Part shown: positions 24,848 to 32,644 of the stretch, piece by piece
Position numbering within the stretch: the stretch's first letter is position 1
Layout of the letters: each line of letters begins with the position of its first letter
Origin: an uncultured Faecalibacterium sp.
GTDB lineage: Bacteria > Bacillota > Clostridia > Oscillospirales > Ruminococcaceae
NCBI GenBank assembly: GCA_937880095.1
Contig: CALFLK010000023.1
Span: forward strand, 62,001-126,000
DNA length: 64,000 nt
Direction of reading: 5' to 3'
Notes under the pieces: model-generated
The model's database searches: none
Seen by the model: the letters and a program-made list of their open reading frames with translations, nothing else
Told to the model about the DNA's origin: nothing
Program-made: the position numbers and the translations under genes

Positions 24848-26893
24848 GTGAAGAAAAATCTGGCACAATATTTTTCGGCGGGGCGCTTTGCGCGCTGGCC
24901 GATTTGGAAAGTAGGCGTTTCGGCACTTTTGGCGGTAACCATTACAGGTACTGTGCTGACAACGACTGCGGGTGCAGCGGTGCAGGCGCTTGCACCAAAG
25001 GCAACCGCAACGCCCACGCCGACAGCAACACCGGTTCAGATGCAGGAGCATCTGGATACCGGATGGATGAAGCTGAACTGGACAGACAGCGGCATCAGCC
25101 CCGCACAGAAAAAAGCCAGTTATAAAGCAGCTGTGGATCTGAGCGCACGGCAGCAGAATCTGTACATAGAAGTATATGCAACCAATACGGTAACGCGCAA
25201 AACCACATTGCTGAAGGATGTTCCGGTTCAGGTTGTGATGACTTGTGCAGAGCTGACCGAAATCAAGCAGAAAGAAAATAAGCATGATAACCCGGCAAGC
25301 GAGCTGAATGCAAACACGTCGTATGATGTGGACCCCAAGACCGGCAAGCTGAAGATCGAAAATCTGAATCCGGGCAAATATGCAATTACGCTGCAATGCT
25401 CGGACAGCCAGTATACGATGCCCAAAACCCAGTATGTCACCGTGAAAGAACACGTCGATTACAAGAAAGACGATACGACCGCAGAAAAGGAAACTGCAGC
25501 CGATGCGAAAGAAGACCAGGCTGCTCAGAAACCTGCCGGCGATGAAGTTGTTGTGGAACCTCCGCAGCAGACGGAATCCGGCTGGGGCTATTTGCTGAGC
25601 GATACCAAGTATTGGAGTATGCCCGGCGGTGACGCAAAATATCTGTATGCTGCAGATGGCACCACAAAGACACCTTATCGTATCGAAACCAGAAAAGTAA
25701 CCGGTGCTGATCCCAAGGCAGACGGTAAACAGGTTGAGGTTTTGGATAAGGCTGTGTTCGATAAAAATGCAGACCAGTATCTGCTGAACGAAGCTGCTGC
25801 CAGCGTTGCGGCAGAAGCGACTGGTTTAAGTGCAGCAAAGGTTCGCACGATGGTCAATCCGCTGCGTGCAACACCGAAGCCGATGGGCGTAACGATGCTG
25901 GCAGCGGAAGGCACGGCAGATAAAACAGAAGGTGGTACAGAAGGAGAAGGCGGCGAAACTACTCCGCCAGTTCCGGAAACGCCTCCTGTAGATCCGGAGA
26001 CCCCGCCGGTTGATCCCGAAACACCTCCGGTAGAGCCGGAAGAAAGCCCGACGACAACCCCCACTGCAACGCCTACTGCAACCCCGACCGCAACGCCTAC
26101 GGCGACCCCGACTGCGACTCCTACCGCAACCCCAACGGCTACCCCTGAGCCGACACCGGTTCCTACCGAATCCTATGCATTGTTTGATGCATCTGGTAGT
26201 AAGGTGGAGGGTGTACCGTTCCTGCTGCCGGCAGCAATCAAAATTGTATTGAGTACCAGCGAAGCAAGTGGCAATAAGGTTCTGGGCATTGATGTTTCCA
26301 AGTATCAGCCCAACATCAACTGGAAGGAAGTCAAGGATTCCGGCGTTGAATTTGTTATCATCCGTATGGGTTACCGTGGTTACGGTTCCGGCAAAATCGT
26401 TGAGGACCCCTATTTCCGCAAGCATTTGAAGGGGGCAAAGGATGCTGGCTTGAAGGTTGGTATCTACTTCTTCAGTCAGGCAATCGATGAGCAGGAAGCT
26501 GTGGAAGAAGCGTCTGCCTGCCTGAATGCGATTGCAGGTCAGCGTCTGGATTATCCCATCTTCTTTGACAGCGAATACTCTACCAGCAACAAGACCGGTC
26601 GTGCAGACGGTCTGAGCAAGGGTGAGCGTACCGCTTGTGCGATTGCTTTCTGCGAAACCATTCGCAACGGCGGCTATGCACCTGGCGTGTATGCGTCCTC
26701 CAGCTGGTTCAACCATCAGCTGAGTTATTCTGCCCTGACCAACTACACGATTTGGAATGCACATTACGGTGTGTCCGCAAGCCCCATCAACTGCCACATT
26801 TGGCAGTACACGGGCAATGGTCGTGTGAACGGTGTGTACAACAGCAAGGGTCAGCTGACTCCTGTTGACGTGAATATCAGCTATATGGGTTGA
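24848..26893 (+). CDS. Secreted GH25 muramidase (lysozyme) with long N-terminal region and Pro-Thr linker
   Basis: 681 residues. A basic N-terminus and hydrophobic segment (about 22-44) form a signal or membrane anchor. Next come an extracellular region of about 340 residues that includes a SpaA/Cna-like stretch (TYDV... NPGKYAITLQC), a Pro/Glu repeat (ETPPVDP), a Thr-Pro-Thr-Ala linker (about 405-440), and a GH25 catalytic domain (about 475-681). The catalytic domain shows GIDVSKYQ, the active-site D-x-E in FFDSEY and HIWQYTG. GH25 enzymes cleave peptidoglycan between MurNAc and GlcNAc. The GTG at 24848 is chosen because GGAGG lies 5 nt upstream. Likely a cell-wall remodelling enzyme held at the surface. 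Confidence 0.9.
   Translation: MKKNLAQYFSAGRFARWPIWKVGVSALLAVTITGTVLTTTAGAAVQALAPKATATPTPTATPVQMQEHLDTGWMKLNWTDSGISPAQKKASYKAAVDLSARQQNLYIEVYATNTVTRKTTLLKDVPVQVVMTCAELTEIKQKENKHDNPASELNANTSYDVDPKTGKLKIENLNPGKYAITLQCSDSQYTMPKTQYVTVKEHVDYKKDDTTAEKETAADAKEDQAAQKPAGDEVVVEPPQQTESGWGYLLSDTKYWSMPGGDAKYLYAADGTTKTPYRIETRKVTGADPKADGKQVEVLDKAVFDKNADQYLLNEAAASVAAEATGLSAAKVRTMVNPLRATPKPMGVTMLAAEGTADKTEGGTEGEGGETTPPVPETPPVDPETPPVDPETPPVEPEESPTTTPTATPTATPTATPTATPTATPTATPTATPEPTPVPTESYALFDASGSKVEGVPFLLPAAIKIVLSTSEASGNKVLGIDVSKYQPNINWKEVKDSGVEFVIIRMGYRGYGSGKIVEDPYFRKHLKGAKDAGLKVGIYFFSQAIDEQEAVEEASACLNAIAGQRLDYPIFFDSEYSTSNKTGRADGLSKGERTACAIAFCETIRNGGYAPGVYASSSWFNHQLSYSALTNYTIWNAHYGVSASPINCHIWQYTGNGRVNGVYNSKGQLTPVDVNISYMG
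25972..26165 (+). repeat. In-frame ETPPVDP and TPTA tandem repeats
   Basis: Three to four copies of a Pro-Glu-Thr-Pro-Pro-Val-Asp unit (about 25972-26040) precede about eight Pro-Thr-Ala-Thr units (about 26049-26150). Synonymous codons vary between copies, so the repeat is conserved as protein rather than recently expanded DNA. Confidence 0.85.
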
Positions 26894-26915
26894 TTTTCAC
26901 CTGACAAAATAACAT

Positions 26916-26950
26916 AAAAAGCCGCTGCCCAATCAGGTAGCGGCTTTTCT
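26916..26950. terminator. Terminator of the GH25 gene
   Basis: 13-bp stem with one G-U pair, AAAAGCCGCTGCC (26917-26929) with 26936-26948; probably also used by the convergent ireB. Confidence 0.88.
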
Positions 26951-26962
26951 ATTTCGATTGCA

Positions 26963-27208
26963 TTACAGGTCCAGATAATGGCGGACCATTGCCTGTAACA
27001 AATCATCACGGTCAATGTGACGAATCAGGTTGCGGGCATTTTTATAGGTGGTAATATAGGTGGGGTCCTCGGACAGGATGTAACCTACGATCTGATTTAC
27101 CGGGTTATAGCCCTTTTCCTTCAGTGCGGAATAAACTTCCATCAGGGTCTGGTGGATCTCACGTTCCTGATCGTCATGGATCGAAAAAATAGCAGTAGGA
27201 TCTGTCAT
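26963..27208 (-). CDS. ireB: IreB family regulatory phosphoprotein (UPF0297)
   Basis: 81 residues. EREIHQTLMEVYSALKEKGYNPVNQIVGYILSEDPTYIT, shown here in segments KEKGYNPVNQIVGY and SEDPTYIT, matches IreB, the small substrate of the PASTA kinase IreK in Enterococcus, with threonines near the N-terminus (MTDPTAIF). Start at 27208 with AAAGGGG upstream; an in-frame ATG six codons earlier has no ribosome site. In many Firmicutes ireB sits with ruvX/yqgF and alaS; here it stands alone. Its role in cell-wall stress signalling is inferred from family. Confidence 0.9.
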   Translation of the reverse strand: MTDPTAIFSIHDDQEREIHQTLMEVYSALKEKGYNPVNQIVGYILSEDPTYITTYKNARNLIRHIDRDDLLQAMVRHYLDL

Positions 27209-27237
27209 CCTAAACACCCCTTTCATGTGTAAAAAAC

Positions 27238-27266
27238 ATTATACGTTCATTGTACACGAAACCAAA
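27238..27266 (-). promoter_or_regulatory. Promoter of ireB
   Basis: Minus-strand TTTGGT (27266..27261), 17 bp, consensus TATAAT (27243..27238). Confidence 0.55.
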
Positions 27267-27350
27267 GAAAACTGCAAGGTACAAGGGAGAGCTTGGGTGC
27301 TGCAAACTGGGAAATTGAGCAGTTTTCATAAAAAGATTCCTTTTGGATTG

Positions 27351-27379
27351 TTGCTTACAGAGGAATTATCGTGTAAGAT
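27351..27379 (+). promoter_or_regulatory. Promoter of acpS-mazF
   Basis: TTGCTT (27351-27356), 17 bp, TAAGAT (27374-27379), about 35 nt before acpS. Confidence 0.6.
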
Positions 27380-27415
27380 GAAAGCAAAAACAAGAAGAAA
27401 GTGAGCAAAAAAGTT

Positions 27416-27811
27416 ATGATTTACGGCATTGGGTGTGACCTGTGCGAGATCACCCGCACAGAAAAAAGTCTTTTGGGTGCGCATGGTGAAACCTTTGCTC
27501 GCCGGGTGTATGGTTTGCAGGAACAGGCTGCTTTGAAGCTGCCCTGGGCCGAAACGCCCCCGAAAAGCCAGTGCCGAAGTGCAGCGGCTGATTTTGCAGC
27601 AAAAGAAGCCTTTTTGAAAGCGGCTGGTCGCGGCATCGGCGGCTTTGATTTGGCAGAAATTCAGGCGTTGCGGCAGGAGAGCGGTGCACCTTATTATGCG
27701 CTGTCTGGCGGCGCAAAAGCTTGGTTGGAAGAAAACGGATTGACGGCACATCTGACTTTGACACACGAGGGAAACATGGCAATGGCGGTCTGCATTTTAG
27801 AAAAACGCTGA
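27416..27811 (+). CDS. acpS: Holo-[acyl-carrier-protein] synthase
   Basis: 131 residues; transfers 4'-phosphopantetheine from CoA to acyl carrier protein. MIYGIGCDLCEITR holds the Mg-binding Asp (D8), and FAAKEAFLKAAGRGIGGF holds the Glu and Lys of the active site. The ATG at 27416 fits the family N-terminus (MIxGIGxDxxEI); a GTG five codons earlier is also in frame and neither has a strong ribosome site. Upstream of mazF by 74 nt. Confidence 0.93.
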   Translation: MIYGIGCDLCEITRTEKSLLGAHGETFARRVYGLQEQAALKLPWAETPPKSQCRSAAADFAAKEAFLKAAGRGIGGFDLAEIQALRQESGAPYYALSGGAKAWLEENGLTAHLTLTHEGNMAMAVCILEKR

Positions 27812-27885
27812 GCATCGCCGGAATATCCTGCAACGAAAATGTCTATACTAACCACACCGAAGAAGATAGATGCGGAGGGTTAAGT

Positions 27886-28236
27886 ATGGAAGTACACAGA
27901 GGAGAAGTTTTCTATGCAGATCTGTCCCCGGTAGTCGGCTCAGAGCAGGGCGGTGTGCGTCCGGTATTGATTTTACAGAACGATATCGGTAACCGCCACA
28001 GCCCTACTGTGATCGCTGCTGCCATTACATCAAAACTGGATAAAAACAAGCTGCCCACTCACATCGGCATCCGCGCACAGGATACCGGGCTTTCCCGCGA
28101 CAGCATTGTGTTGTTGGAACAGATTCGTACCTTGGATAAGCATCGCCTGCGTGAGCGGGCTGGGCGCATTACCGAAACGGATCAGGTGCGGGTGGATCAG
28201 GCACTGGATGTGAGCCTTGGGCTGCACACGGAATAA
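27886..28236 (+). CDS. mazF: MazF/PemK-type endoribonuclease toxin (EndoA-like)
   Basis: 116 residues matching the Firmicute EndoA/NdoA clade: RGEVFYADLSPVVGSEQGG, GVRPVLILQND with the catalytic Arg (about 25), and AAAITSK with the catalytic Thr (about 48). MazF enzymes cut single-stranded mRNA at short motifs. GGAGGG lies upstream of the ATG at 27886. In Bacillus the antitoxin gene precedes ndoA. Here the 74-nt gap after acpS has no room for one, and no ribbon-helix-helix or AbrB-like frame is present nearby. Confidence 0.9.
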   Translation: MEVHRGEVFYADLSPVVGSEQGGVRPVLILQNDIGNRHSPTVIAAAITSKLDKNKLPTHIGIRAQDTGLSRDSIVLLEQIRTLDKHRLRERAGRITETDQVRVDQALDVSLGLHTE

Positions 28237-28242
28237 AATGAA

Positions 28243-28284
28243 AAAAATCCCCCGAACAGGTTGCAATGTTCGGGGGATTTTTCT
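28243..28284. terminator. Bidirectional terminator between mazF and murC
   Basis: 16-bp stem AAAAATCCCCCGAACA (28243-28258) with 28267-28282, T-rich on both strands. Confidence 0.93.
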
Positions 28285-28295
28285 ATCAGATAAAA

Positions 28296-29678
28296 TTACA
28301 GGGACTGACCGGTCATCATCTTGCTGGCTTTGTAAACATCGCCACAGCCCAGCGTCAGCACCAAATCGCCTTCGCCGCAGTTTGCCTTGACCCAGTCGGC
28401 TGCTGCTTCCAAGCTGTCCACTTCCACACTACCGGGAATCTTAGCTGCCAGGTCAGCAGTCTTGATGCTGCCGTCGTCTACTTCGCGGCTGCCCAGAATC
28501 GGGGTCAGCACAGCAATATCTGCCAGCTGCAATACACGGGCAAATTCATCCAGCAGCGCACGGGTACGGCTGTAAGTGAACGGCTGGTGTACAGCAATCA
28601 CACGCTTGTAACCCATGGAACGTGCAGTTTTCAGCGTAGCATCCAGCTCGGTGGGGTGATGTGCATAGTCATCCACAACCAGTGCACCATTGCATTCGCC
28701 GTAAATCTCAAAGCGGCGACCTGCGCCCTTAAAGTCCAAAGCAGCAGCGGCACATTCTTCCACCGTCAGACCCAGCGTGCGGCATACAGAGCACATTGCC
28801 AGTGCGTTGTAAATATTGTGGCGACCGGGTGCAGAAAGTGCAATCGAACCGGTGACCGTACCATGCTCGACCAAATCAAAAGCAAAGAAGCCGGGCTTGT
28901 GTTCGTGTACGTTAGTGGCACGGAAATCCACATCCGCCTGCTTTTCACCGAAGGTGACAATCGGATTTTTCAGCGTTGCGACAACTTCCATCGAGTTGGC
29001 ATCATCTGCATTCACAAATACACGGTCCGAAGCCATAGCACAGAACTCACCGAAAGCAGCTTTCAGGTTTTCCATGGTGCCGTAGTAATCCAGATGGTCG
29101 TTGTCCACGTTCAGCAAAATTGCATCCGTAGGTGCCAAGTGCAGGAAGGTGCGGGAAAACTCGCAGGCTTCGATGACAATATTTTCGCCCTTGCCGGCTT
29201 TGCCGTAACCGCCGATGCGGGGCAATTTACCGCCTATCACAGCGCTGGGGTCACGACCTGCCAGCTCCAGTGCGGTAGCAATCATAGAAGTACAGGTGGT
29301 TTTGCCGTGGGTACCGGACACGCAGATGCTGCTGGGGTACAGACGGCTGACATAGCCCAGCAGAACGCTGCGCTCTACTGTGGGGATGCCCATGGATTCT
29401 GCAGCAGCAACTTCCACATTTGCGTGAGCGATTGCAGCAGAGTATACCACCAGGTCTGCGCCCTTAACATTTTCAGGGCTGTGACCGATGGTCACCTTAA
29501 CGCCCATCTTGCGCTCGTAGCCGGGGATGCTGCCTTCCAGCACATCGCTACCGGAAATTTCGTAGCCCTTGGTTGCCAGAATTTGAATCAGCGGGTACAT
29601 ACCGCTGCCACCGCAGCCAATAAAATGAATATGCTTTACGCCATCCAGCAGCTTGCTGGATTCAGTTATATTTGCCAT
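28296..29678 (-). CDS. murC: UDP-N-acetylmuramate--L-alanine ligase
   Basis: ATP-dependent ligase that adds L-Ala to UDP-MurNAc, the first step of the peptide stem. 460 residues: Rossmann-like N-terminus KHIHFIGCGGSGM, the P-loop VSGTHGKTT (about 108-116), EACEFSRTFL, NVDNDHLDYY, and a C-terminal DDYAHHPTEL motif. Start at 29678 (MANITESSK) with ACGGAGG upstream rather than the longer open frame from 29750. A minus-strand TATAAT at 29733..29728 could be its -10. Divergent from cca. Confidence 0.96.
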   Translation of the reverse strand: MANITESSKLLDGVKHIHFIGCGGSGMYPLIQILATKGYEISGSDVLEGSIPGYERKMGVKVTIGHSPENVKGADLVVYSAAIAHANVEVAAAESMGIPTVERSVLLGYVSRLYPSSICVSGTHGKTTCTSMIATALELAGRDPSAVIGGKLPRIGGYGKAGKGENIVIEACEFSRTFLHLAPTDAILLNVDNDHLDYYGTMENLKAAFGEFCAMASDRVFVNADDANSMEVVATLKNPIVTFGEKQADVDFRATNVHEHKPGFFAFDLVEHGTVTGSIALSAPGRHNIYNALAMCSVCRTLGLTVEECAAAALDFKGAGRRFEIYGECNGALVVDDYAHHPTELDATLKTARSMGYKRVIAVHQPFTYSRTRALLDEFARVLQLADIAVLTPILGSREVDDGSIKTADLAAKIPGSVEVDSLEAAADWVKANCGEGDLVLTLGCGDVYKASKMMTGQSL

Positions 29679-29807
29679 AGTGTTTTGCCTCCGTATTACA
29701 CCATTTGAAATACAGTCTATCATATCTATTATAGCGATTTGTGTAGACAAAAGAAACCTTTCCCGGGATATTTTGGCGGCGCTTTGGTAGAAAGGCTGGC
29801 AGCATCA

Positions 29808-29816
29808 TGCTATAAT
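29808..29816 (+). promoter_or_regulatory. Extended -10 promoter of cca
   Basis: TGcTATAAT, 37 nt before the start codon; no good -35 at 17 bp (TTGGTA is 21 bp away). Confidence 0.6.
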
Positions 29817-29852
29817 GAAAACCAAAGCAAGCAAAACGAGGGGGAACACAGA

Positions 29853-31019
29853 ATGCCAATTCAAATTCCGGAAAAACCGGCAGCAGCTTTGGCTGCATTG
29901 CACAATGCGGGTATCGGTGCATGGGTCGTAGGCGGCGCTGTGCGGGACAGTCTGCTGGGGCGCAAGGTTTCGGATTGGGACCTGACAGCAGCCTGCCAGC
30001 CGGAGGCGCTTTTGGCTGCTCTGCCGGAGGCAAAACCCATTGGCGGTGTGTATGGTACGGTATCTTGGCATGGGGTAGAAATCACACCCTGCCGCACAGA
30101 GGAAGGCTATACCGATAACCGCCACCCGGACCAGGTGACCTTTGGTGCGGATATTCGTGCCGATTTGGCACGGCGGGATTTTACGGTAAACGCCATTGCT
30201 TACGATGGCAAAACGGCAGTTGACCCCTATCATGGACATAATGATTTGGCAAACCACTTGCTGCGCTGTGTGGGTGAGCCACAGCGTCGCTTTGCAGAGG
30301 ATGCCCTGCGTATTCTTCGACTGTATCGTTTTGCCGGTGTTCTGGGTTTTGCGATTGAGCAGGAAACTGAAACCGCTGCACTGGAATTGGCGCATACGCT
30401 GGGGACGGTCAGCGCACCGCGTGTGCGTGGAGAATTGACCAAAGCATTGGCGGGTGCAAGACCTTCTGCATTGATGCCGCTGATTCAGGCAGGCGGACTG
30501 TCGGAATTTGCCATCCCACCGCAGCAGGATTTGTCGCTGGAATCTCTGGACAAAATGCCGCACAATGCGCTGTGCCGCTGGTGGGCATTTTTGCGCCTGA
30601 CGGGTGCAGATGCAAAAGCGGTAGGGAAGGTGTTTGATTTTGGACGCAATTTTATGCGGGACCTTGCCCGTATGGATGCGCTGTATCTGGTGGGCTGCCC
30701 TACTGACCGTCACGCAATGAAACTGGCATTGATGGAAGAACTGCCCTTTTCAGCAGAAGAAGCTTTTTCTACTTTTGCTGCGCTGGATGATTCCTTCACT
30801 AATGCACCCACACTGTACCGGGAACTGGTAGAAAGCGGCGAACCTTATCAGAAAGCACATCTGCGCATTACACCCGCTGAACTCTTGGTCGAAGGGGTAC
30901 CGGGACGGAAAATCAGTCAGGTGCAGAAATGTCTGGTGAAAGCGGTGGTGGATACCCCCGAATTGAATGTATACCCCACTTTGGCACAGATGGCAAAGGG
31001 CTTGCGGAACGTGTTGTGA
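29853..31019 (+). CDS. cca: CCA tRNA nucleotidyltransferase
   Basis: 388-residue class II nucleotidyltransferase that adds or repairs the 3' CCA of tRNA. VVGGAVRDSLLGRKVSDWDL (about 27-46) holds the G-G/S and D-x-D metal motif, RRDFTVNAIAYD and EDALRILRLYRFAG complete the head and neck. The C-terminal body is shorter and divergent. ATG at 29853 with GAGGGGGAA upstream. Monocistronic as far as visible. Confidence 0.94.
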   Translation: MPIQIPEKPAAALAALHNAGIGAWVVGGAVRDSLLGRKVSDWDLTAACQPEALLAALPEAKPIGGVYGTVSWHGVEITPCRTEEGYTDNRHPDQVTFGADIRADLARRDFTVNAIAYDGKTAVDPYHGHNDLANHLLRCVGEPQRRFAEDALRILRLYRFAGVLGFAIEQETETAALELAHTLGTVSAPRVRGELTKALAGARPSALMPLIQAGGLSEFAIPPQQDLSLESLDKMPHNALCRWWAFLRLTGADAKAVGKVFDFGRNFMRDLARMDALYLVGCPTDRHAMKLALMEELPFSAEEAFSTFAALDDSFTNAPTLYRELVESGEPYQKAHLRITPAELLVEGVPGRKISQVQKCLVKAVVDTPELNVYPTLAQMAKGLRNVL

Positions 31020-31028
31020 AAAAGATGT

Positions 31029-31142
31029 GTTTTCCACCAAAAGCCTAAAAAACGTGGAAAACTGCCGCCGCAACCGAAAGTTGCGTGATAGTTGGTGGAC
31101 GCAACCACCCGTTTTTGATAGGATTTGGGCACCGAATCGGTG
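31029..31142 (+). promoter_or_regulatory. Cluster of inverted repeats upstream of the membrane-XRE gene
   Basis: Three repeats in 115 nt: GTTTTCCAC (31029-31037) with GTGGAAAAC (31054-31062); CGCAAC (31069-31074) with GTTGCG (31080-31085), plus another CGCAAC at 31100-31105; and the 13-nt palindrome CACCGA-A-TCGGTG (31130-31142). None has a T run. They are candidate operators or leader structures. Confidence 0.5.
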
Positions 31143-31176
31143 AAAATCTAACAAGAACGAGGCAAAGGAGAAATTT

Positions 31177-31542
31177 ATGAAATTAGCAACAATAAACGTT
31201 GTCATTATGCTTTTGATTGCGGTGGTGCCGGCGTGTCTGCTGATTACACTGGCAGTGATGCTTATTCGGGCGTTATGGAAATACATCCATAGTGAACACA
31301 AGGGAGAAAAACAAGAGCAGGAGGATGCGGTGAAAAAATCCTTGGGTGAAGCCATTAAGGAAAACCGCCAGCGCTGCAATCTGACACAGGAGCAGGTGGC
31401 GGAAAAACTTTCTGTCAGCCGACAGGCAGTTTCCAAATGGGAAAATGGAACCGCAGAACCCAGCACAGCCAATCTGCGGGCATTGGCAGAACTGTTTGGC
31501 GTTTCGGTGGATACCCTGCTGCACTGCGTACAGAACCCGTAA
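31177..31542 (+). CDS. XRE-family helix-turn-helix protein with an N-terminal transmembrane segment
   Basis: 121 residues. Residues about 7-33 are a strongly hydrophobic segment, then a short basic and charged linker (KYIHSEHKGEKQEQEDAVKK), then a Cro/C1-type HTH at about 55-112 (LGEAIKENRQRC, LTQEQVAEKLSVSRQAVSKWENG, LRALAELFGVSVDTLL). The DNA-binding domain would face the cytoplasm beside the membrane. Ribosome site AAAGGAG. The gene is convergent with a MerR gene that also encodes membrane segments. Target genes are unknown; the palindrome at 31130-31142 just upstream could be its own operator. Confidence 0.85.
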   Translation: MKLATINVVIMLLIAVVPACLLITLAVMLIRALWKYIHSEHKGEKQEQEDAVKKSLGEAIKENRQRCNLTQEQVAEKLSVSRQAVSKWENGTAEPSTANLRALAELFGVSVDTLLHCVQNP

Positions 31543-31548
31543 ACTAAA

Positions 31549-31583
31549 AAAAGCCCGACCGGGTTTTCGGTCGGGCTTTTCCT
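31549..31583. terminator. Bidirectional terminator shared by the XRE and MerR genes
   Basis: 12-bp stem AAAAGCCCGACC (31549-31560) with 31569-31580, A and T tracts on both sides. Confidence 0.92.
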
Positions 31584-31615
31584 TTTGTTCTTATGATGAA
31601 ATGGTATCGGGAATA

Positions 31616-32524
31616 TTACTTTTTAGAACCGCGCTTTCCGTTTTCGTTATATGTGAAGTACCGATTGCGCAGCGAGGAAGCCCAAATCAGGGCAAGGATG
31701 GTGCAAAAAATCAGGAGAGTGCCCAACGGGCTTTCGGCCCAAATCTCCGGCAGCTGTGGACCCAAACTAAGCAGAATAAAGGCGAAAAGCAGAAGCTGGG
31801 GCCAGCTGTGGTGGAGAAAATCCAATACCCGGCGGCGTCTGGCGGAGACATTGGGGATAATAGGGTCTACCCGCTCGCAGTAGATGCAAGCGGTCGGAAC
31901 ATAGGAGGTAGACGCATAATTGCGCTGTGCGGTGTAGCGCACGCCGTCCAGCGTGAATTCTGGGTACATACTTTCTTTGGTGATGACAAACTCCAGATGT
32001 TCTGCTTTGGCGTAGGCGCGCAGGGCAGCAGAAAATTCTGCAGGATTGGTAACGGCATCATCCGGATAAAAGACAAAGCTGTTTTCGTGGGCAGCCTTAT
32101 AGACTTCTTTCCAGTCGGAGATCCAGCGCGCGGACAAGCCGCCGCTTTGCTCCGCACGGGACAAATGGGCATCTACATCCAGCTGATCCAATGGGGCAGT
32201 TTCGGTTTCCAGCTGGATGCACATTTGAATGGCAACGCCAATTTGTTTGGTTTGCTGCTCCAATCGCTCCTGCTGGCGGCTGACCGCTTGCGCCAGAGAT
32301 ACATCACCGGAAAGAACCGTGCGAATTTCATCCAGCGGCATATCCAGCATCCGTAAAAGTCGAATCACTTTTAAGATGTGGATATCAGCGTCGGTATACT
32401 GGCGATATTGATTGCTCCAGCTGCGGGTAGGATGAATCAGTTTCTGTTTTTCATAGAAGCGGATGTTTTCGCTGGAGATGCCGGTCAGCTGTTCGGCTTG
32501 CTTGATGCTGTAGGTTTCTTTCAT
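31616..32524 (-). CDS. MerR-family transcriptional regulator with C-terminal membrane segments
   Basis: 302 residues. An N-terminal winged HTH (YSIKQAEQLTGISSENIRFYEK, about 4-24, shown in parts) and dimerisation helix (about 75-110) are followed by a region of unknown fold (about 130-230) with ITKESMYPEFTLDG. Two hydrophobic segments come at about 243-262 and 268-288, then a basic tail. The effector part is therefore likely membrane-linked, unlike soluble MerR sensors. Start at 32524 with AAAGGAGGG. The promoter has a 19-bp spacer and dyad typical of MerR control, so autoregulation is likely. No adjacent target gene on the same strand. Confidence 0.85.
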   Translation of the reverse strand: MKETYSIKQAEQLTGISSENIRFYEKQKLIHPTRSWSNQYRQYTDADIHILKVIRLLRMLDMPLDEIRTVLSGDVSLAQAVSRQQERLEQQTKQIGVAIQMCIQLETETAPLDQLDVDAHLSRAEQSGGLSARWISDWKEVYKAAHENSFVFYPDDAVTNPAEFSAALRAYAKAEHLEFVITKESMYPEFTLDGVRYTAQRNYASTSYVPTACIYCERVDPIIPNVSARRRRVLDFLHHSWPQLLLFAFILLSLGPQLPEIWAESPLGTLLIFCTILALIWASSLRNRYFTYNENGKRGSKK

Positions 32525-32546
32525 AAGAATCCCTCCTTTTGCCACC

Positions 32547-32577
32547 AGAATAGACCTTGAACAAGGTATAAGGTCAA
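32547..32577 (-). promoter_or_regulatory. MerR-type promoter with operator dyad
   Basis: Minus-strand TTGACC (32577..32572) and TATTCT (32552..32547) are separated by 19 bp. The spacer contains the dyad GACCTT-n11-AAGGTC (32553-32575). Long spacer plus centred dyad is the known layout of MerR-activated promoters. Confidence 0.7.
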
Positions 32578-32593
32578 GTGTTTTGTGCCAAAA

Positions 32594-32638
32594 TTTGAAA
32601 AAAGCCGGTCAGAACAGTGGTCCTGGTCGGCTTTTTTG
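32594..32638 (-). terminator. Terminator of coaBC
   Basis: Stem AAAAAAGCCGGTCAG with G-U pairs to 32624-32638; lies immediately after the coaBC stop. Confidence 0.8.
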
Positions 32639-32644
32639 GTGTGT

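Noticed and set aside
26049..26150. Short tandem DNA repeats considered as a CRISPR or minisatellite
   Set aside because: They are in-frame Pro-Thr-Ala-Thr codons inside the GH25 gene with synonymous variation and no spacers.
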